A DNA stretch of 64,000 nucleotides. Source: Agarophyton chilense. Its lineage: Eukaryota; Rhodophyta; Florideophyceae; Gracilariales; Gracilariaceae. The notes beneath the pieces are model-generated. The model saw only the letters and a list, made by a program, of their open reading frames with translations, was not told the origin of the DNA and searched no databases. Shown here in pieces: positions 36,246 to 47,783 of this stretch. The stretch's first letter is position 1. Each line of letters starts with the position of its first letter. Location of the stretch: positions 620,001 to 684,000 of the forward strand of contig JARGXX010000033.1 of the NCBI GenBank assembly GCA_030374765.1, written 5' to 3'. A program made the position numbers and the translations under genes.

Positions 36246-39200
36246 TCACACCTCAGTATCATATGACAAAATTGGTCGAAGCCACTTCTCAGTCTTCGAT
36301 GTACTCCACCCCTTTCGCTTCTCGCCGTAGTCTGTAGCCTGCTCCTTAGTGATTTTACCCACGGCGAAGTATTGCGACTTCTGGTGCGCAAAATACAGTC
36401 CTGAAACAGCCGCTGCTGGAAGCATAGCGAGACTTTCTGTCAACCTCAAGTCGGCATTCTCTTCAGCACCCAGCAGATTCCACATGGCCAGCTTTTCGGT
36501 ATGATCAGGTTGTGAAGGATAACCAGGAGCTGGTCGAATGCCATCATAGCGAATTTTAATAAGGTCCTCCTTAGACAGCTTCTCATTACCCTTGGTGTAG
36601 CCCCAGAACTCTGGTTTATTTCTAACATCTTCATGAAGTCGTTCGGCAAACGCTTCAGCGAGACGATCAGCAAGAGCTTCACACATGATCACTCGATAGT
36701 CGTCCAGAGCTTCCTTGTATTTGACGATCAAATCTTCTGCTCCAAAAATGCCAACTGCAAACATCCCAATGTAGTCTTTCAATCCGGTTTCCTTCGGTGC
36801 AATGAAGTCAGCCATGGCCAAGTAGGGTGCCTCGTCATCCTCTTTCTCGGCCTGCTGACGCAAAGTTCGGTACATTTCAACTGGATTAGCTCTGATTTCG
36901 TCGTCTTCGGGCGCATACACTTCGATGTCATCGTGATTGACGGTGTTAGCCGGGAAAAAGCCCAACACTCCGTTCGCTCTCAGCTTCTTATTCTTCACAT
37001 AGTCAGCGAGAATAGACAGCGCTTCGTCGTACAATTTCCTGGCTTCGGCTCCAACGGTTTCATCATTAAAAATCTTCGGATATCCTCTGTTCGGATACTT
37101 GCCTCGTAGTTGCCATGTTTGGAAAAATGGATTCCAGTCAATGTAGGGTAGGAGCTCCTCCAAAGGAAACTCTCGCAATGCCTCAACGCCCAGGAATCCA
37201 GGTCTATAGACGGGGGGCTCCGAGCCAGTGAAGTCAATCTTGAGCTTTCGTTCACGGGCTTCTTTCAGATCTATGTACTTCCGTTCTTCCAGTCCCGCAT
37301 AATGCTCTTCACGAAGCTCTTCGTATTCCTCAGCAATGTCCTCGATAAAGTCTTCGTTGTTGTTTTCGTCTAGCAAGGATGAAACCACAGTCACGGCCCG
37401 TGATGCATCCAAGACGTGAACAGTGGGCGCACTGTAGCGTGGTGCAACTTTGACAGCGGTATGCATCTTTGAAGTTGTGGCCCCGCCAATGAGCAATGGA
37501 ATCTTCATCTTTTCTTTGTCAAGCCTGGCGGCAACGTAAACCATTTCGTCGAGTGACGGGGTTATAAGGCCTGATAGACCGATTACGTTGGCTTTGTGCT
37601 CCCTGGCAGCGTCAATGATTTTGTCACACGCGCACATGACGCCCAAGTCGACGACTTTATAATTATTACAACCAAGCACAACTGCCACGATATTCTTTCC
37701 AATGTCGTGCACATCGCCTTTGACAGTAGCAATTACCATTGTGCCAGCATACATATCATCTTCCGATGCAGCTTCTCCACGAGCTTTTGCCTCAGCGATT
37801 TTGGCTTCTTTCTCAGCTTCCATGTATGGAATGAGCACGGCAACGGCTTTCTTCATAACACGGGCAGACTTGATAACCTGCGGCAGAAACATCTTTCCAG
37901 CCCCAAACAGATCACCCACAATATTCATACCGTCCATGAGAGGACCTTCAATAACATCAAGAGGCTTGTCAGCGGCCTGGCGAGCCTCCTCAACATCTCC
38001 GAGGACAAACTCATCGATACCCTTCACTAGGGCATGGGAGAGTCTCTCTTTCACGGGCAACACACGCCACTTGTTCTTGTCTGCATCGTTGCCACCACCA
38101 AGTGAACTCTTCTTGTCCATGTTGAGTGAAAATTCCAAAAGGTTTTCAGTTGCCTCAGGAGTACGATTCAGGAGAACATCTTCAATGAGTTTCAACAGAT
38201 TTTCAGGGATGTCAGAATAAACAGGAATGATACCGGCATTGACGATGCCCATATCCATTCCATGACTGATACCATGATATAAGAAAGCCGAGTGCATTGC
38301 CTCACGAAGCGCATTGTTACCGCGGAACGAAAACGAAATGTTGGAAACACCGCCCGATATATGGCAATGAGGTAGTTTTTCCCTAATGATCTTTGTCGCC
38401 TCGAAAAAGTCTTTCGCGTAGTTATTATGTTCTTCAATACCAGTGGCAACCGTGAGAATGTTCGGGTCGAAAATGATATCATTCGGATTGAACTTGACTT
38501 CTTCAACTAGGATTTTGTACGCTCTGGCGCATATTCTGAATTTGTCATCACGAGTAGCAGCCTGACCTTCTTCGTCAAATGCCATGACCACCACAGCAGC
38601 TCCATAGCGTTTCACAAGCTTAGCATGCCTTTTGAATTCGTCAACTCCTACTTTAAGAGAAATGGAGTTCACAATGCACTTGCCCTGAATACACTGCAAA
38701 CCCTGCTCTACAACACCAAACTTCGAGGAATCTATCATGAACGGAACTTTGGCTACATCCGGTTCGGTGGCCAGCAGATTGCAGAACCTTCTCATCGCCG
38801 CGTGTGAATCCAATAAGCCCTCATCAAAATTGATATCCAAAACTTGGGCTCCATTGTTAACCTGCTTCAGTGCAATTTCCTGCATCTTCTCGTAGTTGCC
38901 TGCTAAGACTTGTTTCTTGAAAAACATGGAACCGGCTACGTTGCATCTCTCACCAACATTGACGAAACGAACGAGGGCTGGGTCCAACACAAATTGCTCC
39001 AGGCCTGAAAGCCTCATAACATTTGGAAGTGGTTTCGGGGTTGGTTTCGGCGAAATCTTGCTGAAGGTCTCCACGATGGACTTGATGTGCGCGGGAGTGG
39101 AGCCACAACATCCTCCAACAATATTAACAAGACGACTTTTGGAGAACGGATCCAATTCCATGGCCATTTCCGGACCCGTCTGATCATAACCCCCCATGGC

Positions 39201-40067
39201 GTTTGGAAGACCGGCGTTGGGGTAACATATGATGTAGGCGTCCGAACAACGTCCTAAACGTTCAATATATTGACGCATGTCCTTGGCACCTAATGCACAA
39301 TTGAGACCAACAGCCATGGGTTTAGCGTGTTCAACTGAAGTCCAAAAGCCTTCAGTAGTCTGACCGGAAAGCGTTCTTCCACTCATATCCACAACAGTAC
39401 CTGAGATAAAAATGGGAAGTTCCGGTTTCTCCGAATTGTCATCAAAGTACTTTTGAATAGCAAAGATAGCTGCCTTGGCATTAAGGGTGTCGAAAATGGT
39501 CTCAACTAGAAGTACATCCACTTTCCCTTCGACGAGCGCGTGTACTTGCTCATAGTAGGCATCGACTACTTCCATGTAAGTAATATTCCTGAAAGACGGA
39601 TCGTTTACATCTGGCGAAATACTGAGAGTTCGATTAGTAGGTCCCATTGCGCCACAAACGTAGCGACGCTTTCCGTCCATGGCTTCATATTTTTCACAGG
39701 CGGCACGAGCTACTCTAGCGCTCTCGAAGTTTAAATCGTATACATCCTTCTCAGTGTCTAGTTCGTAGTCAGCCTGTGCAATGCGAGTGCCAGAAAAGGT
39801 ATTTGTTTCTAGAAAATCGGAGCCTGCTTCAAGGTATTGTTCATGAATTTCTTGAATGATGTCCGGACGAGTAATGGATAGAATATCATTATTGCCTTGG
39901 AGATCATGAGAGTGGGCTTTGTAACGATCACCACGGAAATCATGCTCCTTCAGTTTGTAGCGTTGAATCATGGTTCCCATGGCACCGTCAATGTACATGA
40001 CGCGTTCATTGAGCACGGCACGAATCTCCGCGAAGATAGCGGGCTCGAATTCGGAAGCTTGAGCCAT
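36246..40067 (-). CDS. metH: Cobalamin-dependent methionine synthase (MetH)
   Basis: The predicted 1273-aa protein transfers the methyl group of 5-methyl-tetrahydrofolate through cobalamin to homocysteine. It has four modules in the standard order. The homocysteine module is about residues 1-335, with zinc ligands around C257 and the GGCCGSTP pair C320-C321. The pterin module starts near 345 ([13 protein letters not shown]). The cobalamin module has DVHDIGKN, with the B12-coordinating His near residue 786. The C-terminal AdoMet reactivation domain has [12 protein letters not shown]. The length matches bacterial and animal MetH. The frame is open upstream to an ATG at 40142; I start at 40067 ([20 protein letters not shown]), just before homology. 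No transit peptide is evident. No intron in 3.8 kb. Confidence 0.97.
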   Translation of the reverse strand: MAQASEFEPAIFAEIRAVLNERVMYIDGAMGTMIQRYKLKEHDFRGDRYKAHSHDLQGNNDILSITRPDIIQEIHEQYLEAGSDFLETNTFSGTRIAQADYELDTEKDVYDLNFESARVARAACEKYEAMDGKRRYVCGAMGPTNRTLSISPDVNDPSFRNITYMEVVDAYYEQVHALVEGKVDVLLVETIFDTLNAKAAIFAIQKYFDDNSEKPELPIFISGTVVDMSGRTLSGQTTEGFWTSVEHAKPMAVGLNCALGAKDMRQYIERLGRCSDAYIICYPNAGLPNAMGGYDQTGPEMAMELDPFSKSRLVNIVGGCCGSTPAHIKSIVETFSKISPKPTPKPLPNVMRLSGLEQFVLDPALVRFVNVGERCNVAGSMFFKKQVLAGNYEKMQEIALKQVNNGAQVLDINFDEGLLDSHAAMRRFCNLLATEPDVAKVPFMIDSSKFGVVEQGLQCIQGKCIVNSISLKVGVDEFKRHAKLVKRYGAAVVVMAFDEEGQAATRDDKFRICARAYKILVEEVKFNPNDIIFDPNILTVATGIEEHNNYAKDFFEATKIIREKLPHCHISGGVSNISFSFRGNNALREAMHSAFLYHGISHGMDMGIVNAGIIPVYSDIPENLLKLIEDVLLNRTPEATENLLEFSLNMDKKSSLGGGNDADKNKWRVLPVKERLSHALVKGIDEFVLGDVEEARQAADKPLDVIEGPLMDGMNIVGDLFGAGKMFLPQVIKSARVMKKAVAVLIPYMEAEKEAKIAEAKARGEAASEDDMYAGTMVIATVKGDVHDIGKNIVAVVLGCNNYKVVDLGVMCACDKIIDAAREHKANVIGLSGLITPSLDEMVYVAARLDKEKMKIPLLIGGATTSKMHTAVKVAPRYSAPTVHVLDASRAVTVVSSLLDENNNEDFIEDIAEEYEELREEHYAGLEERKYIDLKEARERKLKIDFTGSEPPVYRPGFLGVEALREFPLEELLPYIDWNPFFQTWQLRGKYPNRGYPKIFNDETVGAEARKLYDEALSILADYVKNKKLRANGVLGFFPANTVNHDDIEVYAPEDDEIRANPVEMYRTLRQQAEKEDDEAPYLAMADFIAPKETGLKDYIGMFAVGIFGAEDLIVKYKEALDDYRVIMCEALADRLAEAFAERLHEDVRNKPEFWGYTKGNEKLSKEDLIKIRYDGIRPAPGYPSQPDHTEKLAMWNLLGAEENADLRLTESLAMLPAAAVSGLYFAHQKSQYFAVGKITKEQATDYGEKRKGWSTSKTEKWLRPILSYDTEV

Positions 40068-40504
40068 GTCCAATGAATGGAAAGTTACGTCTGAACGTGT
40101 TTCAAGAAGCGGCAATTCCCAGGAGATGTGTACAGGGTCCAACGTTCGTTTGAACAGGGAAGCGGGGGGGCTAAAACCAAAATGAAAGCGAGTTGGGGCG
40201 CCGGAGTGTCAAATATCTTGCAAGCTTGTCGGTTGCAAGACGTCGCTAGGCAGATGGCCCACCGTCAGCAAAGCCACCCAAAAGAATCCTTGCGCCTGTT
40301 GAGCGGTCAGCATCTTCACACGTGTTGTCCACGTGGCAGTACATCGAGCTCTCACCTTAGCGTGTCGCTCTGCTAAGGCCAGCCAGCTCTACTACTAGCC
40401 AGATGGAGCCAGATGGAGCTAGATGGAGCTAGATGGAGCTTCGTGGTACCATGTGTAGCACTTTCTTTTCTCCAGCGTTCGTAGTCATTCATAGACGGCT
40501 CTGC
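40068..40504. other. Divergent promoter of metH and the DnaJ-zinc-finger gene, with a 10-bp repeat
   Basis: The spacer includes four tandem copies of AGATGGAGCT/C at 40401-40440. Each copy contains ATG. One ATG at 40433 is in frame with the next gene but is a less likely start than 40505. Confidence 0.6.
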
Positions 40505-40922
40505 ATGGCGTTCCAACTTCCCGCCGTCTTAAGGCCCATGGCGCCTCGGAAGAAGGCCATCTCTCCTGCACGACGCCAACGTCCCCTTATGCAGCTCGCG
40601 CCTGAGTCGCTCTCCCCAGACATACTCACACCACTATCGCCGGACGTATCCGTGCTGGTTGGCAGCATTGCCCTTTCCATCCCGTTCTTCGTGGCGGCTG
40701 TATTGTTTGGCGAGCGAATTTATCGCCAACGCACTTGTACTCAATGCAATGGTAGCGGACTCGTAAAAAAAGGCCGTTTCATGAAAAGATGTCCCAAGTA
40801 AGTTGTAGATTATTCTTGGTTCATAGATTTCTTCTGTTTCTATTTACTAATGTGCTTCTATCTGCGTTAGGTGCGGTGGTTTCTTGCCGTGGCAGAGTTG
40901 GAAGCGTTTCTTCACAGGTTAG
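40505..40922 (+). CDS. Small plastid-type DnaJ-zinc-finger membrane protein (two exons)
   Basis: Exon 1 is 40505-40797 and exon 2 is 40871-40922. The 73-nt intron has donor GTAAGT, a TACTAAT branch candidate and acceptor GCGTTAG. The product has 114 aa. The N-terminus MAFQLPAVLRP suggests a red-algal plastid leader, with Phe at position 3. One membrane helix lies at about 49-69. The end carries a DnaJ-type Cys pair arrangement (C78-x2-C81-NGSG and C96-x2-C99-GG), closing with GFLPWQSWKRFFTG. I recall this ending from small zinc-finger proteins of photosynthetic eukaryotes; their role is likely thylakoid or plastid protein assembly, which is inference. An upstream in-frame ATG at 40433 lies in a tandem repeat. 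Confidence 0.82.
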
Positions 40923-42517
40923 CTTGTAATGTACAATACAATATGAAGGGGTAGTCATTTCTAGTAGGACTGTTCGTCAATGATGACAAAAGTTCAGGGT
41001 GTGGGATACAATCTCTTTCTCAAGATCTTCCTTTAGACGTAAAGTAAGAAGACCTGGTCCGTGAAGTAAGATAACATAAGTTGCTCACTTTTGCTCCATC
41101 CAGGACCGAAAACAATGCCTTGTTGTTTTGTCGTCAAACCTTTGACCCTTCGAATACAGACAGTGATTCAGAATAACCACAACCATTGCGCGACATGCGA
41201 TGCAGTTGCACAAATATAGCAACACTTTTCTGGCAGAGCTTACTATGCGTATCTGCCTATTCTCTTCATTTTGGTAGGTATCTTCATGCGGCACGAGGGG
41301 TAGATTGCTAAGAGGGTTAGCAATTGCAAAGGTTAGACTGCTACCCACATACGGATTAGCAATTGCTAGCAATCCCCATTTGCTAGCAATCCCCCTGGTA
41401 ATTAGTGCCACGTGCGCAATTTGTTCTCGTTTCTTTATGGCACAAAAAAATTATTTGAACCATGTAGAGAATTGTGAACCTGTTATATGTCAGGGCTAAA
41501 CCCTGCCAGCACTTGGTTTGGAGAAGGGTGTCGGGCCGAAAGCTGTGCAGCTATGCCGTGTCTACCCTTCCTACTACTGTTTTTCTTGAAGCTACTTGTT
41601 CGTGTTTATTGCTTCGAAGGTAGGTTCTGGGTATTGAGCTCGTTAAGGAAGTTGTTGTGCTGTTAAAGGCTTGGTCAGTTGAATTCCTACAAGTTTAATA
41701 GGAGGACGGCAATAATACTATATGATAGGAGTCGAAAGTGCTCTAGTATGAAGGCTTGCAAGCGTATAGCATTTTCAATAAAGATGTCACAGACAGCAAT
41801 CCTAATGCCCTTGGTACGACGACAAAAGGTCGCAATCAAATAGAGATTGCAGTAGGAAAGTGATTCAATAACAATTTCAGCAGGCAGATTGTGATTGGAT
41901 TGGAGACGGGAAACATATTTGCAATCGATTGCAGGATGGGCGCTGTGAGAAGCAATTCCATCCCAACCGGATTAGTCGCATCCCCGATCTCGAAAGAGTA
42001 ATCTTCCTCAAGAGCATATGACAACTGCCTTTTATCTCATCATCCTCTCGGCATGGAAGGGAAGCAGCCCGGCCCCACCTTCTTTTCGAACCACACTTAT
42101 GAAGTAACAACATCTTCAAGACAACCCTTGGTGAAACCCCTCAGATGATTGTCCCTGTAGAAGATTTCACTCTATGTGTAAGGATAGGCACATAATTCGA
42201 GAAAAACTTACCACTAGCTTCGTTCCTTTTGGAGGTTTATTATTCAAGATTGATGAGGGCGGCCGATAGCCAAAATGGCAGATACAGCGTCGTAGAGAAA
42301 AGGCACCGAGACACACCATGTGGACAACAAGCGAACCCAAGCAAGTTAAATGTTACGGTGGATGGTTTAGTTACCACTATCTAAAAAGTGTGGCTACACT
42401 TCCGGAGGATTAACGAGTCCTAAATCTGAGAGCTGTACATGTTAACTCGTCGCTTAGAAAAGCCTTTGAGTGCCCACACCTCTACAAAACCTTCCTATCA
42501 TATCGTAAACATGCAAA
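40923..42517. other. Convergent spacer, AT-richer, no gene recognised
   Basis: 1.6 kb between the zinc-finger gene and the HECT ligase stop. It holds repeated TTAGCAATTGC and GCTAGCAATCCCC units at about 41318-41396. Small open frames on both strands show no family signature. An RNA gene is possible but I recognise none. Confidence 0.45.
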
Positions 42518-45500
42518 TCATGCAAAGCCAAAGCCAACACTACATTCACGGACAGCTCGAAGCAACCTTTCTGAGAGAATCTCCGCCGTGCTATATTCCG
42601 GAAGATCAAGTTGGTTGAAGCACGTATGCGCGGAGGGAAGACGCATCGTATCCCCACTAACCCGATGGATTTGGAACTTCTGGCCCCCGTTCATGCCTTG
42701 CAGTTGACTGAATCCTTCCAACGGCACCTTGCTTGTTCCAGTGACAAACATCACAAGACGCGCTAAGTCTTCTTGATCCATCTTACTAACACATCTCCAG
42801 AACCAATTTACCTGTGGCGAAGATGCTGTGTATCCAGTGTACTCCACATTCGCTTTCAAGTCCGATACGTCGATATCTGGCAATCCAGACATGAGGAGCT
42901 CAAGCTCGAGCTCATTGAATATCTTGCAATCTTTGAGTGGAATGATCTCGTAGAATCCTTCCTTAAAAGCCTCAATCTGTTTTTCGATCGTTTTCGTCAT
43001 CCGAACCTCAGTTACTAGTTGAACATATTCTGCCTTGTTCTTTTCGGAGACAGGAATGTTTCTTCCGTTTGGCACTAGATCAATCACTGTTTGTTTTCCA
43101 AATTCATCGTACTCCGCGCTCATGGTGTAGTCAATTATCCCAGTACAATCATTTTCAAGGATCCACTTCAATGACTTGTAATAGTCTGGATCCTGCCCTT
43201 CGATATCGTGAAAATTTGGCTTCATACCCAATATATGTTTGTAGAAAGATCGCGTGAAGTACGCGTCTATTAGCTGGCCGTCGTAGATCGCTTTCGCGAT
43301 AACTCGACCTACAAAACGGAAAGTTTCAAGGTGCTCCCGATTGATGTATGAGCGCTTATCAGGTTGGTAAGTTGCAGCCTTGGCTGCCGACCTGGTGAAC
43401 AAAACATAGTTAGGGTCAAATATTTGACGTGCAAGAATGATATACCATTCCCTCGTCACACCACCGGCATCGACCCCTTCCTCGCCTGTAAACTGAACGT
43501 GTAATCGACCTTTCATTTCTTCTGGAGTTCTCATTCTCAGCTGGCTATAAGAGTCATCCAAAACCCTATCTCGGCGAACATTAAGCTTGATTGAACCAGT
43601 GCGGTTTTGGGAGTTTCTGAGTCGAATCGTATTCCGGAAGTATGCTTTCTTGTTGTCGAAATCGATGGCTTGAGGGTGCTTGAGTGTGCCCTTAAAGGAT
43701 GTATGCAAGAGTTCCGGGTTTGCCCGCAAAAGGGTATTGATGGGAACTCGATGTTTCTCGACAAATATGGCAAGCTCTTCATCAACAGTTCTTGGTCCTA
43801 TCTCCTTTTCATCAGATCCATCCTTAAACGTCCACAACGGAGATCGTGGGGACCCATGAGATAGCTCCAAAGGTGATTGAGGAACCACAACTTCACGCGT
43901 CGCAGTACTAGAATCCGCCACAGTGTGCATGACTATGAAGGATTCGATTACAGGGCTTAGCCGCGCTAACATGGGAGACAAAGCCCGATTCGAAGCTCGC
44001 TTTCGCTGTGGACCCAGCATTTCCGCGACTGAGGGAGTAGATGATCGCCTTCTCCCAGTTTTCGCAGTAGTATGTGTCTTGGTTTCATCAGCTGCAAGCT
44101 CTAGCAACTTGTCCAAAGCAGACCATACCCCTGACAATCCATCAGACATCGATCGGCGATACTCCTCTGTCTCTGCATCAGTTGGCTCGGTCTCCAAAAT
44201 GCGTTTCTCGCTTTCTTCACGTTCTTCGCTTTGACTCGTTCTTTTCACCTCATGTTTCAACAATTCCGATAGGGATTTAACTACTCTCAGTAAGGTTACA
44301 TCGTTCGAATTGCTTCCCAAGGAGAAGGCTGAGAGTGCCTGCTTTTTCTTAAAGGCATCATTGGTTTTGGTGCTCACTTGTAATTCTTTAACCGTTCCCA
44401 AGTACTCTCGTTCAATATCCGCCCCAGCTTGCTTCGCAATAGAAACCAACGATGACATGAATATCTTTCTGTTCTCGGGGAGCTCGCCAAGTTTTCCAAT
44501 GGAGCGGCTAGCCAGGCTATGGGTCTCGTTCACGCAAGAAGACCTCAGTAGAACACTTGTAAGAGAAACGAGCTCTGATTCCTTGAGCCGTGGCACTCTA
44601 AACTTTGACGGAATTGTCGTCTCCTCTTCGGTATCCTTCTTCTTCTCCTTCTCTTTGTCCTTATCTTCCGAGGTTTCACGCCCCGACTCTGGCCGGCTAC
44701 CGTTCGGCGTGGTCTGATCTGGCGGAACGAAGAGGTCTTCATAACTATCATTTTCTTCTTCATCTTCTTCTTCGGTCATGGGAAACACATCGTCATCATC
44801 TACATCAACCATGAAAAGACCCATCGGTTCGGTCAAACTTGACCGATCAACAAACATGCGAGCATGACGCCGGTCTCGTCTCCCCTTGACTTGTATACTC
44901 TCAGTAGATTTAGCAGGAGGAATTGAGGCACTTATTAAACTTATCAATTTGACAAGCTGATCTGTGTGGGAGTCACTTCGCCTGAAAAGCTTTGATTGCA
45001 TCAACGCCATGAGGGTGGACAGGCTCGTTTCTCTGTACTTCAGCTCAACAGAAGGTGCCGTAGTGAAGTGCTGAAGTTCTTCTTTCGATTGTGGGAGACC
45101 CAGAAGAAATTCTGAGACAATCTTATTCTCCTTGCAGATCATGAAAAGAATTTCGAGGCCTCGTCGCACGGCTGTTCCATGAAGCCTCCAATGCTCGAAA
45201 TCTCTAGTGCTGGAAGGGTTGTTATCTTTCAAACTCTCTGAACCGTTGCTGGTCACCAACCTGACAAGCTCTTGCAGCACGGCCTCCCTTGTGCTCGTTG
45301 TCCTGCATGCGAAGCGAAACACTTGATATATTTGGTCTTTTCCAAACTCTGGATGACGAATCCATAGAAGGTTGGCCAGAGAGGAAACACCATCACTCTC
45401 GAGAAAAGCATCTGGTTCGTTTTCAGAGTCTTTGAGCTCTCTCAACCATCCGCCTCCAACCTTTTTCCATCGCAGAGTTGGTGCAGCAAATCTTTTGTTG

Positions 45501-47743
45501 CGTTCACGACGCCCATTTGAAACATTGCGCAAAATCCCCGGAGCTCTACGATCAGATCCATACGGAGAGCCTTGTTGGTCCCATGGAATTCTTGAATTCA
45601 TTTCCCGTTCCCGAAGAAGTCGCGCTTCTGCGGCTACATGGGGTGGGAGTGACTGGATGAAGGCATCGCCAGATGTAAGTAAAACTTCTTCTCTAAGTTC
45701 TGGAGGCAATGTGGCCAAGAAAGTTGCATTATCCATTTCAGCACCAGCCATTTGAGAACCCTGAGCATTGCTTTCTCCATTCCCGTTGTTTCCTGATCCA
45801 TTCCGTGCCTCCTGTCTTGATTGGAATTGGGCTTCCATTTCCAAAACTTCAGTTCGGAGAGCTGGGGGTAAGGCAATCAAAAAATCGAGGTTAATGTTAG
45901 TAGCACCGGCAGATGTCTGGTCAGCCTGAGCGTTTGTATTTGTTCGAATGCTGTCGTAGTATTGCGTCAATATTTCGGTTCGCATATCTTCAGGGAGCGC
46001 AGCTAAGAATGCTGGGTCGATTCCGGTGCTCTCAGTTGCTGCTGCGACGACAGCCGGATTTTCATTCGCGGGAGCATCCAGAGAAATTCCAGCTGCGGCA
46101 GCTCTTTGGGCAACGACTTCCGAGAAGTTATTCGATGTGGGCTCTATGTTTTCACCTCCGTTTTGTTGCCCTGACTGCGTCTCGTTAGTGGTAGCCTGCC
46201 CAGCCTCGGTCGCCCCAAGCCTTCGAGTTGATGGACCGTCTTCTTCGTTCCGGGACTCAGTGGGATTCTCCGCGTCGCTCTCCGTTAAAGGTTCCCGTGG
46301 CTCCGTGGTTCTTCTTCTAGAGACCTCTATAGAATCCATAACAAGATCAGGAAGCGGAACATCCTCCTGGACGTTACCCAGTCCAGGAGCAGAGCGAGAA
46401 ACTGTTTGCTGCAAACCACTACCTTGTTCTGGTCGATCTTCCTCGCTCTGACGACTCATTTCGTCATTAATATCGGAAGGTGCTGGACCAGAACCCATTG
46501 AGCTCTCTTGGTTTGCCTCACCCATTCTTTGGCTTTCAATAACGTTCACTCGTTCTTCCTCATCATCTCGGATTTCAACTTTCTGCTTGTCTCCAGATGA
46601 CTTCTCTTTCCGTTCCTCATTTTCCATATCGTTTTTGGCGGCCTGTAATTTTCTTTCCGCCTTTTCGACCTTATCATCAATTGAGCTAATCTCTGACAGC
46701 ATAGTGCTCAAATTTTGAGTAACTAGTTCGACGAGAGGCGTAACGCTGCTGTGGTTCTCGGCGGTAATCAAGGGCTTTCCATCAAGTGACCTTGAGGGTC
46801 TCCTCGAGGACGTCGAGACATCGAATATGGAAGGGAGCACATCACCTCCGTCTGAGTGAGGGTGGTAAGTCCATCGACGCAGTAGAGCAGCAGGTATTCT
46901 ATCTCGCTCCCGGTCATTGTGCGAAAAGCGCTCCAAATGTCGATTGCGAGATACCCATCCGAACCCAGATTCTTGTACAACAGGATTAGAGGCCGCTGGT
47001 GCAGGTTCGTCGGTGTTTGCCTGAGACGCAAATGGTTCTAGATATTGACGTAATGCCCCATCATCTCGCAGGTTCTGCTCTGAGGCAATAGATTGCATGC
47101 GAGATATGGACCCCAATACACTGGACGATGTTTGTCCTATCGACGGTGCCGACGGTCTACCGGAGACATTCTCGTCAATATCTGTTGTAGGAGTGTATGG
47201 AGTAGGTCGTCGTTGCAGCGAAGGATGAATTGCAGATGGTTCTGCGCGCCTGAAACTGGTGCGCATTTGCCAATGAGCCTCTCGCAAGTGCCCGTCTCGC
47301 AGTCGTGCGGAAGGAAGTCTGAGAGCTTCGTCCAGATGATGATCTGGATCCATTCGTTCAAAGTGAATGCTACGCGGGATGTGGCTGACCGAGCCGGATC
47401 TCACAAGGCCCTGAACGGTGTTGCGCAGCATGTCGCGCAAGGTGGACTCATCAGGGATGCCGAAGCGAGGGCCGGTGAACTCATTACTGAAGATTCTGCG
47501 ATTTCGGTCGAAGAAACCCAAATCGTGAACGACATCATCAATGGCATCCTGAAACTCGTCATGCGGGTCGTCGTCATCTTCATCCATATCGTCGTCGTCA
47601 TCTTCGTCGTTTTCGTCGTCGAATTCCTCGTTCGAACCGTCTTCGCCTCTCGGGAAGTGAAATCCGTCTTCACGGTCGGTGCTCATCGAACCCTCCTCCA
47701 TTTCAGAAGAGGAAGAGGAGGAAGAGGTATCCATCGGTGGCAA
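42518..47743 (-). CDS. HECT E3 ubiquitin ligase, HUWE1/UPL1/Tom1 type
   Basis: The predicted protein has 1741 aa. A Ser/acidic N-terminus (DDENDEDDDDDMDEDDDD) is followed by a long disordered part. A DUF4414 region has three or more ubiquitin-binding-like motifs (FLAALPEDMRTEIL, FLIALPPALRTEVL, FLATLPPELREEVL). A conserved linker (ESDGVSSLANLLWIRHPEFGK) leads to a full C-terminal HECT domain. It includes GVDAGGVTREW, and the catalytic cysteine is C1708 in LPSAHTCFNQLDLPEY, 34 residues from the end, as usual. HUWE1, UPL1 and Tom1 are 3000-4400 aa; the large N-terminal armadillo half is missing here. No intron in 5.2 kb. The start is just downstream of a poly-G tract. The nuclear/cytosolic substrates are unknown. 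Confidence 0.93.
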   Translation of the reverse strand: MPPMDTSSSSSSSEMEEGSMSTDREDGFHFPRGEDGSNEEFDDENDEDDDDDMDEDDDDPHDEFQDAIDDVVHDLGFFDRNRRIFSNEFTGPRFGIPDESTLRDMLRNTVQGLVRSGSVSHIPRSIHFERMDPDHHLDEALRLPSARLRDGHLREAHWQMRTSFRRAEPSAIHPSLQRRPTPYTPTTDIDENVSGRPSAPSIGQTSSSVLGSISRMQSIASEQNLRDDGALRQYLEPFASQANTDEPAPAASNPVVQESGFGWVSRNRHLERFSHNDRERDRIPAALLRRWTYHPHSDGGDVLPSIFDVSTSSRRPSRSLDGKPLITAENHSSVTPLVELVTQNLSTMLSEISSIDDKVEKAERKLQAAKNDMENEERKEKSSGDKQKVEIRDDEEERVNVIESQRMGEANQESSMGSGPAPSDINDEMSRQSEEDRPEQGSGLQQTVSRSAPGLGNVQEDVPLPDLVMDSIEVSRRRTTEPREPLTESDAENPTESRNEEDGPSTRRLGATEAGQATTNETQSGQQNGGENIEPTSNNFSEVVAQRAAAAGISLDAPANENPAVVAAATESTGIDPAFLAALPEDMRTEILTQYYDSIRTNTNAQADQTSAGATNINLDFLIALPPALRTEVLEMEAQFQSRQEARNGSGNNGNGESNAQGSQMAGAEMDNATFLATLPPELREEVLLTSGDAFIQSLPPHVAAEARLLREREMNSRIPWDQQGSPYGSDRRAPGILRNVSNGRRERNKRFAAPTLRWKKVGGGWLRELKDSENEPDAFLESDGVSSLANLLWIRHPEFGKDQIYQVFRFACRTTSTREAVLQELVRLVTSNGSESLKDNNPSSTRDFEHWRLHGTAVRRGLEILFMICKENKIVSEFLLGLPQSKEELQHFTTAPSVELKYRETSLSTLMALMQSKLFRRSDSHTDQLVKLISLISASIPPAKSTESIQVKGRRDRRHARMFVDRSSLTEPMGLFMVDVDDDDVFPMTEEEDEEENDSYEDLFVPPDQTTPNGSRPESGRETSEDKDKEKEKKKDTEEETTIPSKFRVPRLKESELVSLTSVLLRSSCVNETHSLASRSIGKLGELPENRKIFMSSLVSIAKQAGADIEREYLGTVKELQVSTKTNDAFKKKQALSAFSLGSNSNDVTLLRVVKSLSELLKHEVKRTSQSEEREESEKRILETEPTDAETEEYRRSMSDGLSGVWSALDKLLELAADETKTHTTAKTGRRRSSTPSVAEMLGPQRKRASNRALSPMLARLSPVIESFIVMHTVADSSTATREVVVPQSPLELSHGSPRSPLWTFKDGSDEKEIGPRTVDEELAIFVEKHRVPINTLLRANPELLHTSFKGTLKHPQAIDFDNKKAYFRNTIRLRNSQNRTGSIKLNVRRDRVLDDSYSQLRMRTPEEMKGRLHVQFTGEEGVDAGGVTREWYIILARQIFDPNYVLFTRSAAKAATYQPDKRSYINREHLETFRFVGRVIAKAIYDGQLIDAYFTRSFYKHILGMKPNFHDIEGQDPDYYKSLKWILENDCTGIIDYTMSAEYDEFGKQTVIDLVPNGRNIPVSEKNKAEYVQLVTEVRMTKTIEKQIEAFKEGFYEIIPLKDCKIFNELELELLMSGLPDIDVSDLKANVEYTGYTASSPQVNWFWRCVSKMDQEDLARLVMFVTGTSKVPLEGFSQLQGMNGGQKFQIHRVSGDTMRLPSAHTCFNQLDLPEYSTAEILSERLLRAVRECSVGFGFA

Positions 47744-47759
47744 GCGCGGGAAAGGTGTC

Positions 47760-47783
47760 GGGGGGGGGGGGGGGGGGGGGGGG
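47760..47783. repeat. Poly-G homopolymer, 24 nt
   Basis: 24 uninterrupted G end 17 bp upstream of the HECT ligase ATG. On its sense strand the mRNA leader would carry poly-C. Confidence 0.95.
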
